DNA of 64,000 bases from Simmondsia chinensis (GCA_018398585.1 JAGTTD010000020.1:19874350-19938349); one strand, 5' to 3'. Counted from the first letter of the stretch, positions 46,064-57,499 are shown. Numbers and translations are program-made. The notes: generated from the sequence alone by a model not told the origin.

Positions 46064-46605
46064 ACAACAATAACAATCCCAGTGTCTCAAGGGCTCTTGC
46101 ACAAGCGGAGCCTGGGAGGGGGTTGATGTACGCAGCCTTCCTCCTTCATGGTGTTAACCTGAAGAGGAGCTGTTTCTGAAGGTCCCCAACCTGAGAGACC
46201 TGTCGACATCTCATCATGGCAACCTATGAACAATAGGACATCAGTGCATAGGAGTAAGCTATAGCATAACGTAAGTAATACAAAGCATAATGTCCTAGAA
46301 GAGACATCAAGTCAAAACATGCCCCTCAAGAAAGAAAAATAAGCAAGTAAGCGGATAGAAAATAGTAAACAGTATGTAAATAGTAAACAAATAGGGTACA
46401 TCCTAATAGGCCTATATGCCTAGGAACACAAGCATAGCAGAATAAGCAGCAGTGTGAGGCTGCTACATCTGCTACCCCTATGCTAATCCTCCATCGAGCT
46501 CTATCTAGGGCCATCTCCTTAAGTGGGTTTAGGTGGGTGAGGTCCTGTCGTATTAACTGCAGTCATCCCTTCTTTGGCCTGCTTCTTCATCTCTTCTTCT
46601 TTCTT
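46064..46605 (-). mobile_element. 5'-truncated LINE 3' end (RTE-like?) with SINE-type 3' module
   Basis: Perfect 14-bp target duplications TAGCACAAAAGAGA lie at 46050-46063 and 46606-46619. On the minus strand a short frame (about 46544-46326) reads LKEMALDRARWRI, resembling the C-terminal 'LDRxxWR' motif of plant LINE polymerases. About 130 bp before the 3' end it joins a module (46070-46200) of the same type as the SINE 3' ends (GGCTGCGTACATCAACCCCC), ending in a TTGTT tail. LINE identity is tentative; insertion by target-primed reverse transcription is well supported. Confidence 0.55.
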
Positions 46606-46619
46606 TAGCACAAAAGAGA

Positions 46620-48654
46620 GGATCAAATAAATAGAAGTCAAAAGTGGGTTAGATGGGAAACCCCAAGGTTAGGACATGTCAAAATTAATTTTAATGGCTC
46701 TAAGATAGGCAACTCGATAGTTTCTGGCTACATCATCAAGTAGGTAGAGTAATTTCTTGTAACGAGAATGAGATGACTACAAATAGCGAACATAATTGTT
46801 GTGATTGCAGTGGTGAGATGGCCTTGCAAGGGTAGTCATTTGGGTCATCTGGACATTCAGGTTTAAGGGGATAGTGAGGTCATTATTAATGCTCTTAAAG
46901 GAACCTATAATTCTCCGATACAAATTCAAAGCATAATGTAGGATGTGCATAGGACAACTCATGATGAAATAGCACTCAGTCTCACTCAATGTTTTTGGAA
47001 AGCTAATTCAACAGTCCATTTTAGCAAAACAAGGTCATCGTATGAGTCAATAGTTTATTTGTTTCACCAGCCTAACTAAGATCTAGGAGCTATCATTATG
47101 GCAGATGCGCTAGGGTGAGCCTTTCGTAGGAAATGCTTTTAAGTCTATTTTCTTACCATTGTAAAAAAGACATTTGATAATTAAAATGAAGAGAAAAAAT
47201 CATTAGATAGATAAATGTAAGAAATAAAAGCAGACAGAAGAAGAGAATATACACCACGATTTTTATAGTGATCACTTTCAACTTGGAAGCTAGTTCGCTC
47301 CCAAAGTGACTACTATTTGTCACTTGAGTCTTTAACTACGCTTGATGATCATTTTGAAACTTAGATTCGAGATCCAACATTTAACAATTGATTAATTTGT
47401 AGCGTAGGCTCAAGTCCAACCTTTACACCAATCTTTTTATAAGTAGGCTTAAAATCAACCTTTATACCCAATCCTCTTGTAACGTAGGCCTAGGATCAAC
47501 CATACAAGCAAATGAGATTTGAGTAAAGATAATTGAACTCTTGAAAAGAGCGAATGTATAGTCAACTGGGCTTAGCCTAAGTTAAGGATAATACCAATCA
47601 AACTCAATTATTTCAATCAAAGATAGAATAAATGGTGCTTAAGGGATTTTCACAAAAGCAATATTAGAACTTTGGAACATCGAGAAGAATACAACAATAT
47701 TAATTAGATAACCATCATAGAGATTTTCCGAATTGTTGGTCAAAATGGAAGAAAAACACAACAATATTAATTGGCTAAACATCAAAGGGGACCTCCATCG
47801 TATCGGCAATACAGAGCTACATTAAAACCCCTAAGAGGCACCTCGGGGAATTAAAAAAGCACCCCAACTCGATGATATGATCCTAAAAGACATCCATATT
47901 TTCCTCCTAGCTAGTGCATACACCTCTAGTAAGGTTACCACCTATCCAGACATAAGGTCTCTGACAGATATTAAAGCTATTTTATTCAAAATGTCAAGTC
48001 ATATGTCTCACTTTTGGAATTATTCCAAAGGATAAGAATCCCACCAACCTGGTTGATGGGTTGAGGATAGGCCATTTGGTCATATATACAAACTTGTGTC
48101 AGATTATTCATACTCTTGTTATAAATAAGAGCATTTAAGAATAATCACCACATTTGGGTTGAAGAACGGATGAAGAATCTTAATTGCTTGCGAGCCTTTG
48201 GTCGTCCAAAACCTGTAACATTCGAACATAAGGACTTCATTTATAGACCAATTTGTAAACGAATGTTCAAGTAAAACCAGTTAAAAACAAACATTCATCC
48301 AACTGACCACCACAGGGCAATCCAAAAGCTCCCATGGACCTATTCAAACTAATTGAATTAATCGACTTTTCAAGTTTAAGGTAGCTCTTTGGGCTTGCAG
48401 ACTAGATTCGATCCTGGTTGACTTGAAAGTTGAGATGTCTTGCATCCGAAATAATATGATTCGACTGAAATCCAACAATGGCAGAGCTAAAATTTGATTG
48501 ATTTAGAGATTAAAAATGTAAATGTGCCCTAATTCCAATTAGAATTGAAGTTGTAATTACGTATTACAAATCCAATTTCATGTGCCATAGAGCCTAAAAT
48601 ATAGATTGTTGAGAGTCTTAAGAATTTTTTGATATAGTGTAGGAAAAAAAAAAA
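46620..48654. other. spacer between duplication arms, no gene seen
   Basis: Non-coding, with probable fragments of retroelement LTR or leader around 47230-48640. No termini could be paired. Confidence 0.45.
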
Positions 48655-48830
48655 AAAATTGGGAACGGAAGATTCAACAGTCTATCTTTAAATTCTTATC
48701 GCTAAAATAATTAACAAAACAATGGGAAAAAGTCTAATCTTGGTTCTCACAACCCAAAAATAAGAAAAACCACAAAAAACAAATAATATATTAAAAGTTG
48801 AATGACCAAAATCCTAATTTTGGAACTAAA
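48655..48830 (-). repeat. dispersed repeat matching 2545-2705
   Basis: The reverse complement shares GTTGTGAGAA, AGACTTT..CCC, AATTTAAAG and TGTTGAATCTTCCGTT in order with 2545-2705. It is adjacent to a poly-A tract at 48643-48657. Confidence 0.55.
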
Positions 48831-48903
48831 TTGACACAACTAAAAGTATAAGGACTAAATTAATAGAATAAACAAAATATAGGAATTTTGACGTAAATAA
48901 CCC
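48831..48903 (-). repeat. single terminal end of a MITE related to 51737-52122
   Basis: Reverse-complemented it reads GGGTTATTTACGTCAAAATTCC, followed by TTTAGTCCTTATACTTTTAG and GTGTCAATTTAGT. These match the ends of the complete MITE at 51737-52122. The partner end was not found. Confidence 0.6.
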
Positions 48904-48912
48904 TATAAATAA
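48904..48912 (+). promoter_or_regulatory. probable TATA box of the intact FAS1 gene
   Basis: TATAAATAA lies 97 bp upstream of the first ATG, directly abutting the MITE end. A start site about 30 bp downstream would give a 5' leader of roughly 70 bases. The minus-strand gene copy does not share this segment. Confidence 0.45.
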
Positions 48913-49008
48913 TAAAGACTAACTGATGCGAAGAAACATTCACCGAGAAGACCCAAAAAAACCGAGAGTTTTGTTAGTTACTCAAAAGTTCTTTTTTCCC
49001 GGTCAGTC

Positions 49009-49863
49009 ATGATGGCAACTACCTTTCGAACTTTCTTTGTCCTCCTCATCCTCCTACACTTCCACTGCACCACCGCATCCTTATCCACGCCGACCGCCGC
49101 ACCACCTCAACCGCCACCACCACCACCACCACCACCACCACCACCACCACCGCGTTCCATAACGGACCATCCCGGCCCACAACTGGGCAACATTGTTGAC
49201 GCTTTGATTGGCACACAAGATTTTGCCAACTGGGCCAACGTTCTCTCCGCCGCTGATCCTTCCATCATGCCTTTCTCCGCCACTCTGTTTATCCCGATCG
49301 ATAGTGGCAGCCATTCGGCTTTTACCTCCGTCTTGGGAGGATCGTTATCGCCTCTATTCTTCTTGGCCTACCATATTACTCCACAGCGCCTTTCTTTAGC
49401 CGATCTCCGGCTTCTTGAAGAGAATTCGCGCCTCCCAACCCTGCTTCCCGGCTTCTCCATCCTTGTCACTAGTAACGCGGGGTCTGACTTTACCCTGGAT
49501 GGCTGCGTGATCACTCATCCTGATCTGCTTCTGAACGTGGCTGTTGCAGTCCACGGTATCTCTGCCCCTTTCAACTTCACCCACTACGGGGTCACTGGTG
49601 GTGGTCGTGATGGGAGGAGTTCTACCAACGTGGGTGGTGGGGTGGGGATCGGAATCTTGAACGATGCCCGCTCGCCTGACAAGGCTCCTCCGTCCCTGCC
49701 CGTTGTTGTCCCGGCAGAGAAACACTGGGCTGGGGGGTCGGATGCATTGCGGCCAGTGCTTGGACCCATCTCTCTCTATGCTGGAAGCTTTCTTGGCCTA
49801 TTCTGGGGTTCCTTTTCTTTCCTAGATAGCAGAGTTAGCTTCTTTACTCTTCTTTTCTTGTAG
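49009..49863 (+). CDS. FAS1 (fasciclin) domain protein, secreted, arabinogalactan-like
   Basis: 284 residues, single exon. Residues 1-25 form a signal peptide (hydrophobic FFVLLILLHF core). Residues about 26-50 are a Ser/Thr/Pro segment with 14 prolines in a row, a likely arabinogalactan or extensin-type glycosylation region encoded by a CCA/CAC microsatellite. One FAS1 domain follows (about 56-195), with the H1-like ATLFIPIDS, the YH motif AYHITPQRL and the end block VHGISAPFNFTHYG. The C terminus is hydrophobic (about 250-284) and could be a GPI-anchor signal or membrane segment. FAS1 proteins of this kind act at the plant cell surface or wall in adhesion. ATG codons at 49009 and 49012 are adjacent; either could start. 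It lies in the right arm of an inverted duplication; its twin at 39616-45665 is disrupted. Confidence 0.9.
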   Translation: MMATTFRTFFVLLILLHFHCTTASLSTPTAAPPQPPPPPPPPPPPPPPRSITDHPGPQLGNIVDALIGTQDFANWANVLSAADPSIMPFSATLFIPIDSGSHSAFTSVLGGSLSPLFFLAYHITPQRLSLADLRLLEENSRLPTLLPGFSILVTSNAGSDFTLDGCVITHPDLLLNVAVAVHGISAPFNFTHYGVTGGGRDGRSSTNVGGGVGIGILNDARSPDKAPPSLPVVVPAEKHWAGGSDALRPVLGPISLYAGSFLGLFWGSFSFLDSRVSFFTLLFL

Positions 49864-50194
49864 GCCTGTTCTTGTGTATGCTCCGTACAGCACAAGTATG
49901 ATACATGTCTAAAACTTTTCATTTTTGGTACACAATCCAAGCGTTTGTTAGCGTTTCTTTCGGTATAATAATAGATTGCGCGAAACCTCATGAACAAAAT
50001 TCAAGTGAACTATATATATCAACTTCAAAAATGTTGCTAGAAACAAGCACATATATCAAAATAACTTGTTATTTGTGTCTTGCTGCATAATTCTCTGAAT
50101 TGGTGTGTTTGATACGGTCAATATGCCCTTGGGTAGGGAACAAAGACAGAATAACTAAAATCTACTCTCTAAGAGACAATAAAACTCAAAATAG

Positions 50195-50650
50195 GGCTAA
50201 TGGTGAATACCAAGAAAAGTGGCTTGTTTCCGGAAGTGAAATTATGATCCCGATTTTGACTGGCATCCGTAATATTATAGACTCTCCAAATCTTTTGATC
50301 AAGCAATTTCAAAGGAGTTGCGCGCCGAGAGATATTTGGAACCATAATGGGTAACTTCAAAACAATCAGTATCTACCCAAAAGAAGTTAATTCCGAAATC
50401 CACAATCAACCCCTTCCCAAATAAGCAAGGAAAAGTAAAAGGCACCAACATATATATATATATATATGTATGTTTGTATGTATGTATATATATACACACA
50501 TAAAAGATTTCATACCTTCTCTACAACTCGAAAATCTTCTGCAACGACCTCTGCCTTTCCAAAATCAGTAACCTCAATCTCAAAGTTGAGATAATCATCC
50601 TTTGGATAGTTTTCAAGAATTGTTGAGACTCCACATGTGATTCCTATTAA
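50195..50650 (-). pseudogene. exon-like fragments of an unidentified gene
   Basis: On the minus strand an acceptor-like AATAG near 50651 precedes an open stretch reading NYPKDDYLNFEIEVTDFGKA, then VVAEDFRVVEK, ending at a GTATG donor near 50515. After a TA-rich gap a second stretch (about 50425-50299) reads GLIVDFGINFFWVDTDCFEV before a stop. Related but more decayed sequence is in the left arm (39060-39300). I do not recognise the protein. The pattern suggests a relic of a host gene duplicated with the FAS1 gene. Confidence 0.3.
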
Positions 50651-51639
50651 TTAGAATCCCATATTGGATTTGTGAGAGAGAAGAGATCACCTTATAAGCA
50701 TAGTGGGTTACTTTATCCGCTGCCAATTGATTTTAAGATAGAACCCCACTTGAGCTTATATGTGGATCTCGTATGTTCCAACTCCGTAAGTCAGGCCTCA
50801 AAGGCCCGGTGAAATTTAACAAAAACTGTCATAGGACAATCATCCTCACCATGATGCATTTCAACAATTTATCTTAAACTCCAAGTTCTAAAGTTCGAAC
50901 TGTACAGTGATAATAACTTGAACCCAAGGTAGTCCCTTTAATCATGATGTTTGTGGGGGCTTCCTGAGTTGTTTATGAGAAAATGGTTTATTCTTGGTTT
51001 TTTTATGACTATTTGCATGGCGTGTTCTCCCTTTCTTATCATTGGTTAGTAAATGGGACAAGTAAATATTGTTAAGAACTTCACGTATGAGTCTAATATG
51101 AATCCTATATAAGAGTTGTGACACGTATAAGCTTAATTGGTTACTCGACTAATGTCAATTGATTTTTGGATAGAACCTCGCTTGTGTTTTTGTGTGGATC
51201 TCAAATGTGCCAACTCCCTGAGTCAAATTGAAAGGCCGTTAAAAAAAATTTAACAAATATCAACATCTAATGCATAAAATTTGTTGCGTGCCTTAAACTG
51301 CTACGTGAAAATTTGTTTGGAAGTGGTGTGCAAACATTTGCCTCCATGCAAACTGCAATGTAATGCCAATTCTGAAGTTTGATCTGATCTTGCTTCAAAT
51401 AAGGGATTTTATGCTACAAATCTAGTTATGGGCCTTTTGATAAGTGGGAATGAATTTATGAGAGTAAGAACGAGGAAATGGGAATGATTTTTGGATAGCG
51501 AGAATAACTTAATTATTCCCACTCCTTTGTTCGGTATATTGTGAAATAAAGACGTGAATAAGGTTGAAATAGTCATTCCCATGTTTGGTACATGCACCCC
51601 TAGTATTGGGTATAAAACAACAACAACAATATTGTTATT

Positions 51640-51671
51640 TTTATTATTATTTTAGTAATAATATTAATAAT

Positions 51672-51722
<51 letters not shown>

Positions 51723-51736
51723 AATAATAATAATAT
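51640..51736. repeat. AAC/AAT microsatellite
   Basis: (AAC)n from about 51672 to 51720, then (AAT)n to 51735. The translation is a run of asparagine and is not a gene. Confidence 0.9.
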
Positions 51737-52122
51737 GGCTATTTATGCGAAAGGTCTCTATACTTTACTTATTGTGTCAATTTGATCCTTATATTTTTAG
51801 TTGTGTCAGTTTAGTCCCTGTACAGTTTAAAACGTGTCAATTTAGTCCTTTGGTCAAATTTAAGTTAAGTTAATGACGTAAATTTGAACAGTAAAATTAT
51901 ATTAGATGCAAGTAACTTTTTATAAATTCATCAGTTTACTCAATTTAATGCAACTGGCAGCCAAACCATTAAGAATTTCACTAAACACTTGACATAAAAT
52001 TTTCTCTAAAAACCAAATTGACACATTTTGAATATTACAGGGACTGAATTGACACATTTAAGAGTATAAGGACTAAATTGACGCAATAGATAAAGTACAA
52101 AGACCTTCGATGTAAATAACCC
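51737..52122. mobile_element. complete MITE with long terminal inverted repeats
   Basis: The left end reads GGCTATTTATGCGAAAGGTC and the right end reverse-complements to GGGTTATTTACATCGAAGGT. The match continues through TACTTTA, GTCAATTT and GTCCTTATA for about 100 bp. It sits in an AAT repeat, which hides any target duplication. 386 bp, no coding sequence. Confidence 0.75.
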
Positions 52123-52937
52123 ATAATAATATTATTGTTATTATTGTTTTTTTTTTTGACCAAAAGGCAAGCGCAATACATTACTCTAAAATACCAATTT
52201 ACAATCAGCCTCCCCGAAAACAGCCAAAAATAGCAACTTCTCAAAATCAACAAAATTCTAACCTATACTCACTCCATTAATTTGCATCTCTCAAGTCTAT
52301 ACAAATAAGATCACCCGAAAATATCAAAAGTAACATGGAATAAACGATCCATTATTTTCTAAAACGTACTGTAAACTTCATTTAAAGAACTGCACCCACA
52401 TCTCGAGGCCAAATGAATTCCTCAACTGCCTTCTTTCTTAGGAAGAAAAACACGATCCGAAGCTCCAGGACAAAAGATCTACTTCTATCAAGATTTCAAC
52501 CAGTAAAAACACATCAACAGTTATTGAATATGCGTGATAACAATCATATTGTATTATTGTTATTGTCGTCATTATTATTATAGTAATGATATTATACTAT
52601 TATAATAAAAAATCATAATGACAATAACAATAACTGAGTGGATTACAAGCAATGTTTACAAGAATGGTAGAGAAGTGACTAGTGCCCGACGATTAATAAT
52701 AATACTAACAAATATATCATCATTATTATTATGTTATTACTACTACTATACTATTATTATGCTTAAGAATTTATTTAGGTCTACTGTTTGAGAGTAATTA
52801 AATTAACATTAAAATAATAAAAAAATATTAAAATTTTTTTCATCTTACTCTCACATTTCCAAGCACAGGGCCTTTCCTTGGGTGTAGAAATATGGGAGTG
52901 AAAATGCATTCCATTCCAACTCCCATCTCCCTTTTAT
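52123..52937. other. intergenic with AT-rich simple repeats
   Basis: Imperfect (AAT/ATT)n patches at 52540-52620 and 52695-52760; no gene seen. Confidence 0.5.
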
Positions 52938-52956
52938 TCCTACTCCTCACTGCCAA

Positions 52957-53096
52957 CAACAACAACAATAACAAACTCAATGCTTCCAAGGGCTCCCGCG
53001 TAAGTAGGGTCCGGGGGTAGATGTACGCAGCCTTCCCCTTTTAGGGGCCTACCTTGAAGGAAGGCTGCTTCCAAGGACCCGCAACCTTAGAAGTTG
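52957..53096 (-). mobile_element. SINE 3' module without 5S part, copy F
   Basis: A 140-bp element with its own 18/19-bp target duplication, TCCTACTCCTCACTGCCAA (52938-52956) and TCCTACTCCTCACTACCAA (53097-53115). Minus-strand order: GGTTGCGGGTCC, AAGCAGCC, GGCTGCGTACATCTACCCCC, GGGAGCCCTTGG, TTGTTGTTGTTGTTGG tail. Either a 5'-truncated 5S-SINE or a separate headless family. Confidence 0.75.
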
Positions 53097-53300
53097 TCCT
53101 ACTCCTCACTACCAAATAGCGAAAAAGTGGGAGTGAACTAATTATTCCTAATCCCTTCCCTTAATTCCCACCAGCCAAACGATCCCTTAGGGAAAGGGGG
53201 AGGAGAGGTTTCGGATTTTGGAGAGAAGGCTAATGCCTTCAATATATAAAGAAGTAATTATAAAGTAATTCAAAGCTAACTCTGATCATGATAAAATCTA

Positions 53301-54352
53301 GGACAAATTATGGAAATATCTTGCGAACTTTACAATTAAGTACAACACACCCCCTATACTTCTAATTTAATAAAATAGTCCATTGAACTTCATAATTAAA
53401 CACAACATACACCCTGCATTTTTAATTTCATAACATAGCTCCTGAACTTTATTATTACATACAACTCACCTCCCAAACTTTATTACTAAACACAATTCAG
53501 CCCCTAGACATTAATAAATTTAAAATTAAAAAATATATAAAATTTAAAAAAATTATGAAAATAAAATTTGAAAAAATATAATATTATTTTTCTAACCTTG
53601 GAAAAAATTAGATTAATAATTTTAAAAATTTTTAAAAAAATTTATCTAATTGAAAATTAGTGATTTTCTAGTTTTATACAATGAAAAGATATTTACGTTT
53701 TTAGATGAAAGATAGGAAATATTTCTAGGCAAAAGATATGAGAATTTTCTTATATTTACACAAAATAATTATTTTAATTAATTATATAATAATATTATAA
53801 ATTTAAAAATTAATAAAATAGTTTTTAAAATTTTCATAAAAAATAATATAAGATAAAATATAATAAATTTTAAAAAAATAAATTCTCAAATTAGATTAAT
53901 AAATTTAACATTTCAAAATTATGCAAAATTTAAAATGTGAAAATAAATACTAAAAATAATTTTTAAAAAAAATTACAAAATAAAATTTAAAATATGTTTT
54001 TTAAGCTTTTTCCAAAAAATAGATTTATATAATTTGTTTCAAAAATTTAAATTTCATACTCTTTTTTAATTTCAAGTTTATTAATATATAAGGGGTATGT
54101 TATGTTTAGTAATAATATTTAGGGGATGAGTTGTATGTAATGACAAAGTTCAGGGAGCTATTTTTTAAAATTAAAAGTACAAATGTTGTATTGTATTAAT
54201 TGCAAAGTTCAAGGGCTATTTTTTGAAATTGAAAGTGCAAGCAATGTGTTGTGTTTAATTGCAAAATTTAGAAAATTATTTTATAAAATTAACAGTTTAG
54301 GAGGTATGTTGTATTTAATTACAAAATTTAGAGGGCCTACTATAGTTTGCCC
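53301..54352. mobile_element. Mutator-type MITE with tandemly repeated inverted arms
   Basis: Ends GGACAAATTATGG and, reverse-complemented, GGGCAAACTATAG. A perfect 9-bp target duplication TAAAATCTA lies at 53292-53300 and 54353-54361. Each arm has several ~60-bp units of the type 'AACTTTAC-AATTAA-ACACAAC', inverted between left (53301-53520) and right (54080-54352). The centre is extremely AT-rich. Confidence 0.8.
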
Positions 54353-54361
54353 TAAAATCTA

Positions 54362-56370
54362 AGATGCAGAAAAAGGGAATAATAAATGTAATCTAATACC
54401 AGTTATCCTAATAGCATTTATTGTAGTCCATAGATTATAACTAATTTGAAACCAACTTTGTAAGTTGCATTCCATGAGCAGGTGAGTCATAAGTATATCC
54501 TCAGCGAGAATCGAACTCCCCGTTAACTTCCACTACAATTGGAAAAACGAAAGAATAAAAGGGGAAAATTCTTTTCTTACATTTGGGGAATACGATAAAA
54601 GAAAGGAAAAACTAATAAGATCGGAACTTCTTTACGAGAAAAGAAAAGAGCAGGGATAGCCAAACCGGTAGCCGAACTCGAGCTTGCTGCCACTGAAAAC
54701 TCTGGAATCTAGTTAGGAAAGAGGAGAGCAAAATGTTAGCCAGGGTCTTTGAAGAGCGATGTTATAGCCTACATTTGGAGATTACAAACAAGTTATGAAA
54801 AAAAGTCTCATAATACATATAAATAGAATTAGTATAAGAGGATGTGATCTAATTATTTAATATTGTAATAAAAAGAAGTGAATTTAAAAAAAAGAAAGGA
54901 AAATAAGAAATCTGTTTATATATTCTTATATCTATCTAATTATTTAACTTTGTCTTTTGTTTCAATAATAAAAAATCTCTCCCACAAATACAACTAGTTA
55001 CTAAACCCTCTCACTTTTAAAAATCAAATACTCTGCCCCCAGTTAACTTTTTTTTTTTTTACCATTTTACTGGTCAAAATAAAAGAGGTGGGAGTTTTAT
55101 ATTTTTAAGGAAAAAAATGAGAAGTTTTTATATTTTTAAAACAAGAGATTTTTTGTATTTATAAAAATTATTATTTTAATTATATATAGTAATCACATTA
55201 TAAGTTTAAAAAATAAAAAAAATATATTTGAAATTTTAGAAAAAAAATTATAAAACAAAATACAATATTTTTGTTCAAAATAATGTCAAAATGAGATTAA
55301 TAGATTTGAAACTAAAGGAATATAAAATTTTAAAAAATATTGAAAAATAATTTTGGAAAAATTTTAAAAATATAATAATATTTTTTAACTTTGAAAAAAT
55401 TAAATTACCAAATTTAAAATTAAAAAGTGTATGAACTAAAAATTAGGGAATTTCTACTTTTAGGAAAAAATTAGAAATTTTATATATTTAGGCAAAAAAT
55501 CAGAGCTTTATATTATTACACAAAAGATACAAGAATTTTTATTATTTATATAAATATAATTATCTAAATTAATTAGAATAATGACATTATAAATTTAGAA
55601 GATAATGAAATAATTAAAGAATAAGATAACATGTACTAATTATTGGTTAAAAATAAGTTTTAAAATTAGATTAATAAATTTAAAATTAAAAATTAGAAAT
55701 AAATTTTGAAAAAAAATTTTTTAGAAAAATTTTAAAATATTAGAGTTAAAAAATATTATCATATTTTTTCAAACATTTTAATAAAATTATTTTTCCATTA
55801 TTTGTTTTAAATTTTTGATTTCATAAAATTTTAAATTTCAAAATTTTAAATTTGATTTGAATTATTTAAAAAATATGTTTTTTATCTCATAATAATTTTA
55901 TAAAAATTTAAAAATGTTTTTTATCTTCTAAAATTATAATATTATTACTATAATTAATTAAAATAATTACATTTTTATAAATAGAGAGAACTCTCTTATT
56001 TTTTCTAAATACATAAAAGTTGTTAATTTTTGTGTAAAATTATAAAACTTCCTTTAAATACAAAATTAAATACTTTATTCTCTCACAATTGAGAGATAAA
56101 ATATACAAAAAAGTTTAAATGTGGTTTAGTGTTTTTTTTTTTTTTTTAAAGTAATGAGTGCTTTTATTTGTTATTGGGATTTTCTGTTATTGAAGCATAC
56201 TACAGAGAAGGTTTTGTATAATTTTTCCTATATATTATATAAATATATAAATTGTTGGAAAGTGAATAAAAAAGAAATTAGTTACAGTATTAGATTTAAT
56301 AAGTACATAATTAAGAATATAATATACAAATTAAATCTTATTTTGTATACAAATTATTTTCTCATATAAC
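54362..56370. other. AT-rich intergenic DNA, no gene seen
   Basis: Long stretches of A/T-only words. A less AT-rich patch at 54490-54700 has a different composition, but I could not assign it. The reading frame at 56154-56369 is AT-driven. Confidence 0.5.
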
Positions 56371-56374
56371 ACAT

Positions 56375-56379
56375 ATATA

Positions 56380-56450
<71 letters not shown>
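56375..56450. repeat. (TA)n microsatellite
   Basis: About 75 bp of almost uninterrupted TA dinucleotides. Confidence 0.95.
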
Positions 56451-56451
<1 letters not shown>

Positions 56452-56589
56452 TTTCTTATATATTATTGTGGAGTGCCAACTTTTTTCAAAATCCATCAGA
56501 TGTCAATCCCTAAAATTTGAGAGCAGGTCCCTTAATATGCCCCCAGTGATGATTAAGAGAGTAATTTGGAAATCAAAAGTAGCTACTAA

Positions 56590-57499
56590 GGACTTGTTTA
56601 GAATTGCTTATTTCAAAAAAAAAAAAGTACTTTTTCTAGAAAAATCACTTTTTTGTGATTTAAGGGCATTTGGCAACTGTGAAAAGCACTTTTATTAAAT
56701 GCAAAAGTTATTTTTCTACTTTCAAGAAGAATTAGAAATTTGGTGTTTCTCTGCTTCTTTTAAGCAGAAGCAAAAACTATATAATTAAGAAAGTTTATTT
56801 CAAATATGTTGAAATTTGTTAATAAAAAGAATAAAGAAATATACACAGTGCTTCAAGGGCTCCCGCTTACGTAGGGTCTGGGGGGCGGATGTACGCAGCC
56901 TTCCCCTTCAGGTTGTTAACCTGAAAAGAGGCTGTTTCCTAGTGCCCCCAGCCTGAGGTGAGGACTTCCCAGGAGGTCACCCATCCTGATACTACTCTTG
57001 CCAAGCACGCTTAATTTCGGAGTTCTAATGGGAGCCCGTGACGGTGTGTTGGTGCCCTCTTTGGTTGAAATTTGTTAATATATTTGAAAAATAATTTATA
57101 TATTTTACAAATAGTTTATATATTTTAAAAATATTTTAATATGAAAAATATATTTTAATAATTAATAATATATTTATAATATTTAGAAAATATTTTAAAT
57201 AATAAAAATAATATTTTAAATATATTAAATATTTTAAATATATATTAAATATTTAGAATGGTTCATGGGTGATTTTTTTCAACTATAAAAGACCTATGTT
57301 AGTGTTATTTCTGACAATTTTATAAAAAAAAGTACATTTTTTAACATTGGCCAAACACTTATAATAATGCCATAAGCCCTTCTTTACTAGTTGCTCAAAC
57401 ACAATCTACTTATTTGAAATAAAACTTTTTGCAAAAGTATTTTCAGAAAAAGTACTTCTAAAAAAGTAAATTTTTTTTATAGTAATCTCAAACAAGCCC
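56590..57499. mobile_element. hAT-like MITE, interrupted by SINE copy G
   Basis: The left end GGACTTGTTTAGAATTGC and the reverse-complemented right end GGGCTTGTTTGAGATTAC match at most positions. Both continue into AAGTACTTTTTCT blocks. No 8-bp duplication could be confirmed. The class is inferred from the GGGCTTGTTTG ends. Confidence 0.55.
56825..57064 (-). mobile_element. 5S rRNA-derived SINE, copy G, full 5' end
   Basis: Minus-strand start CCAAAGAGGGCACCAACACA is the same start as copy B. It continues through GAAATTAAGCGTGCTTGGCA, GGATGGGTGACCTCCTGGGA and GGAAACAGCCTCTT to the 3' module GGCTGCGTACATCCGCCCCC. A perfect 16-bp target duplication TTGAAATTTGTTAATA lies at 56809-56824 and 57065-57080. 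The tail is A/T-rich rather than (TTG)n. Confidence 0.85.

Larger units (their letters stand above)
48915..51420. repeat. right arm of the large inverted duplication
   Basis: Inverted counterpart of 37645-40374 plus 45612-45757, centred on the intact FAS1 gene. Similarity is highest in and around the gene and lower at the outer end. It lacks the hAT-like and copia insertions of the left arm. Confidence 0.85.

Noticed and set aside
51585..51785. Poly-asparagine reading frame
   Set aside because: Translation of an AAC/AAT microsatellite.
54490..54700. Organelle-DNA insertion
   Set aside because: Composition differs from the flanks, but I could not recognise any mitochondrial or plastid gene.
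56825..57064. Cassandra (5S-carrying TRIM) LTR
   Set aside because: No paired LTR, primer site or polypurine tract; 16-bp target duplication and a SINE-type 3' end instead.
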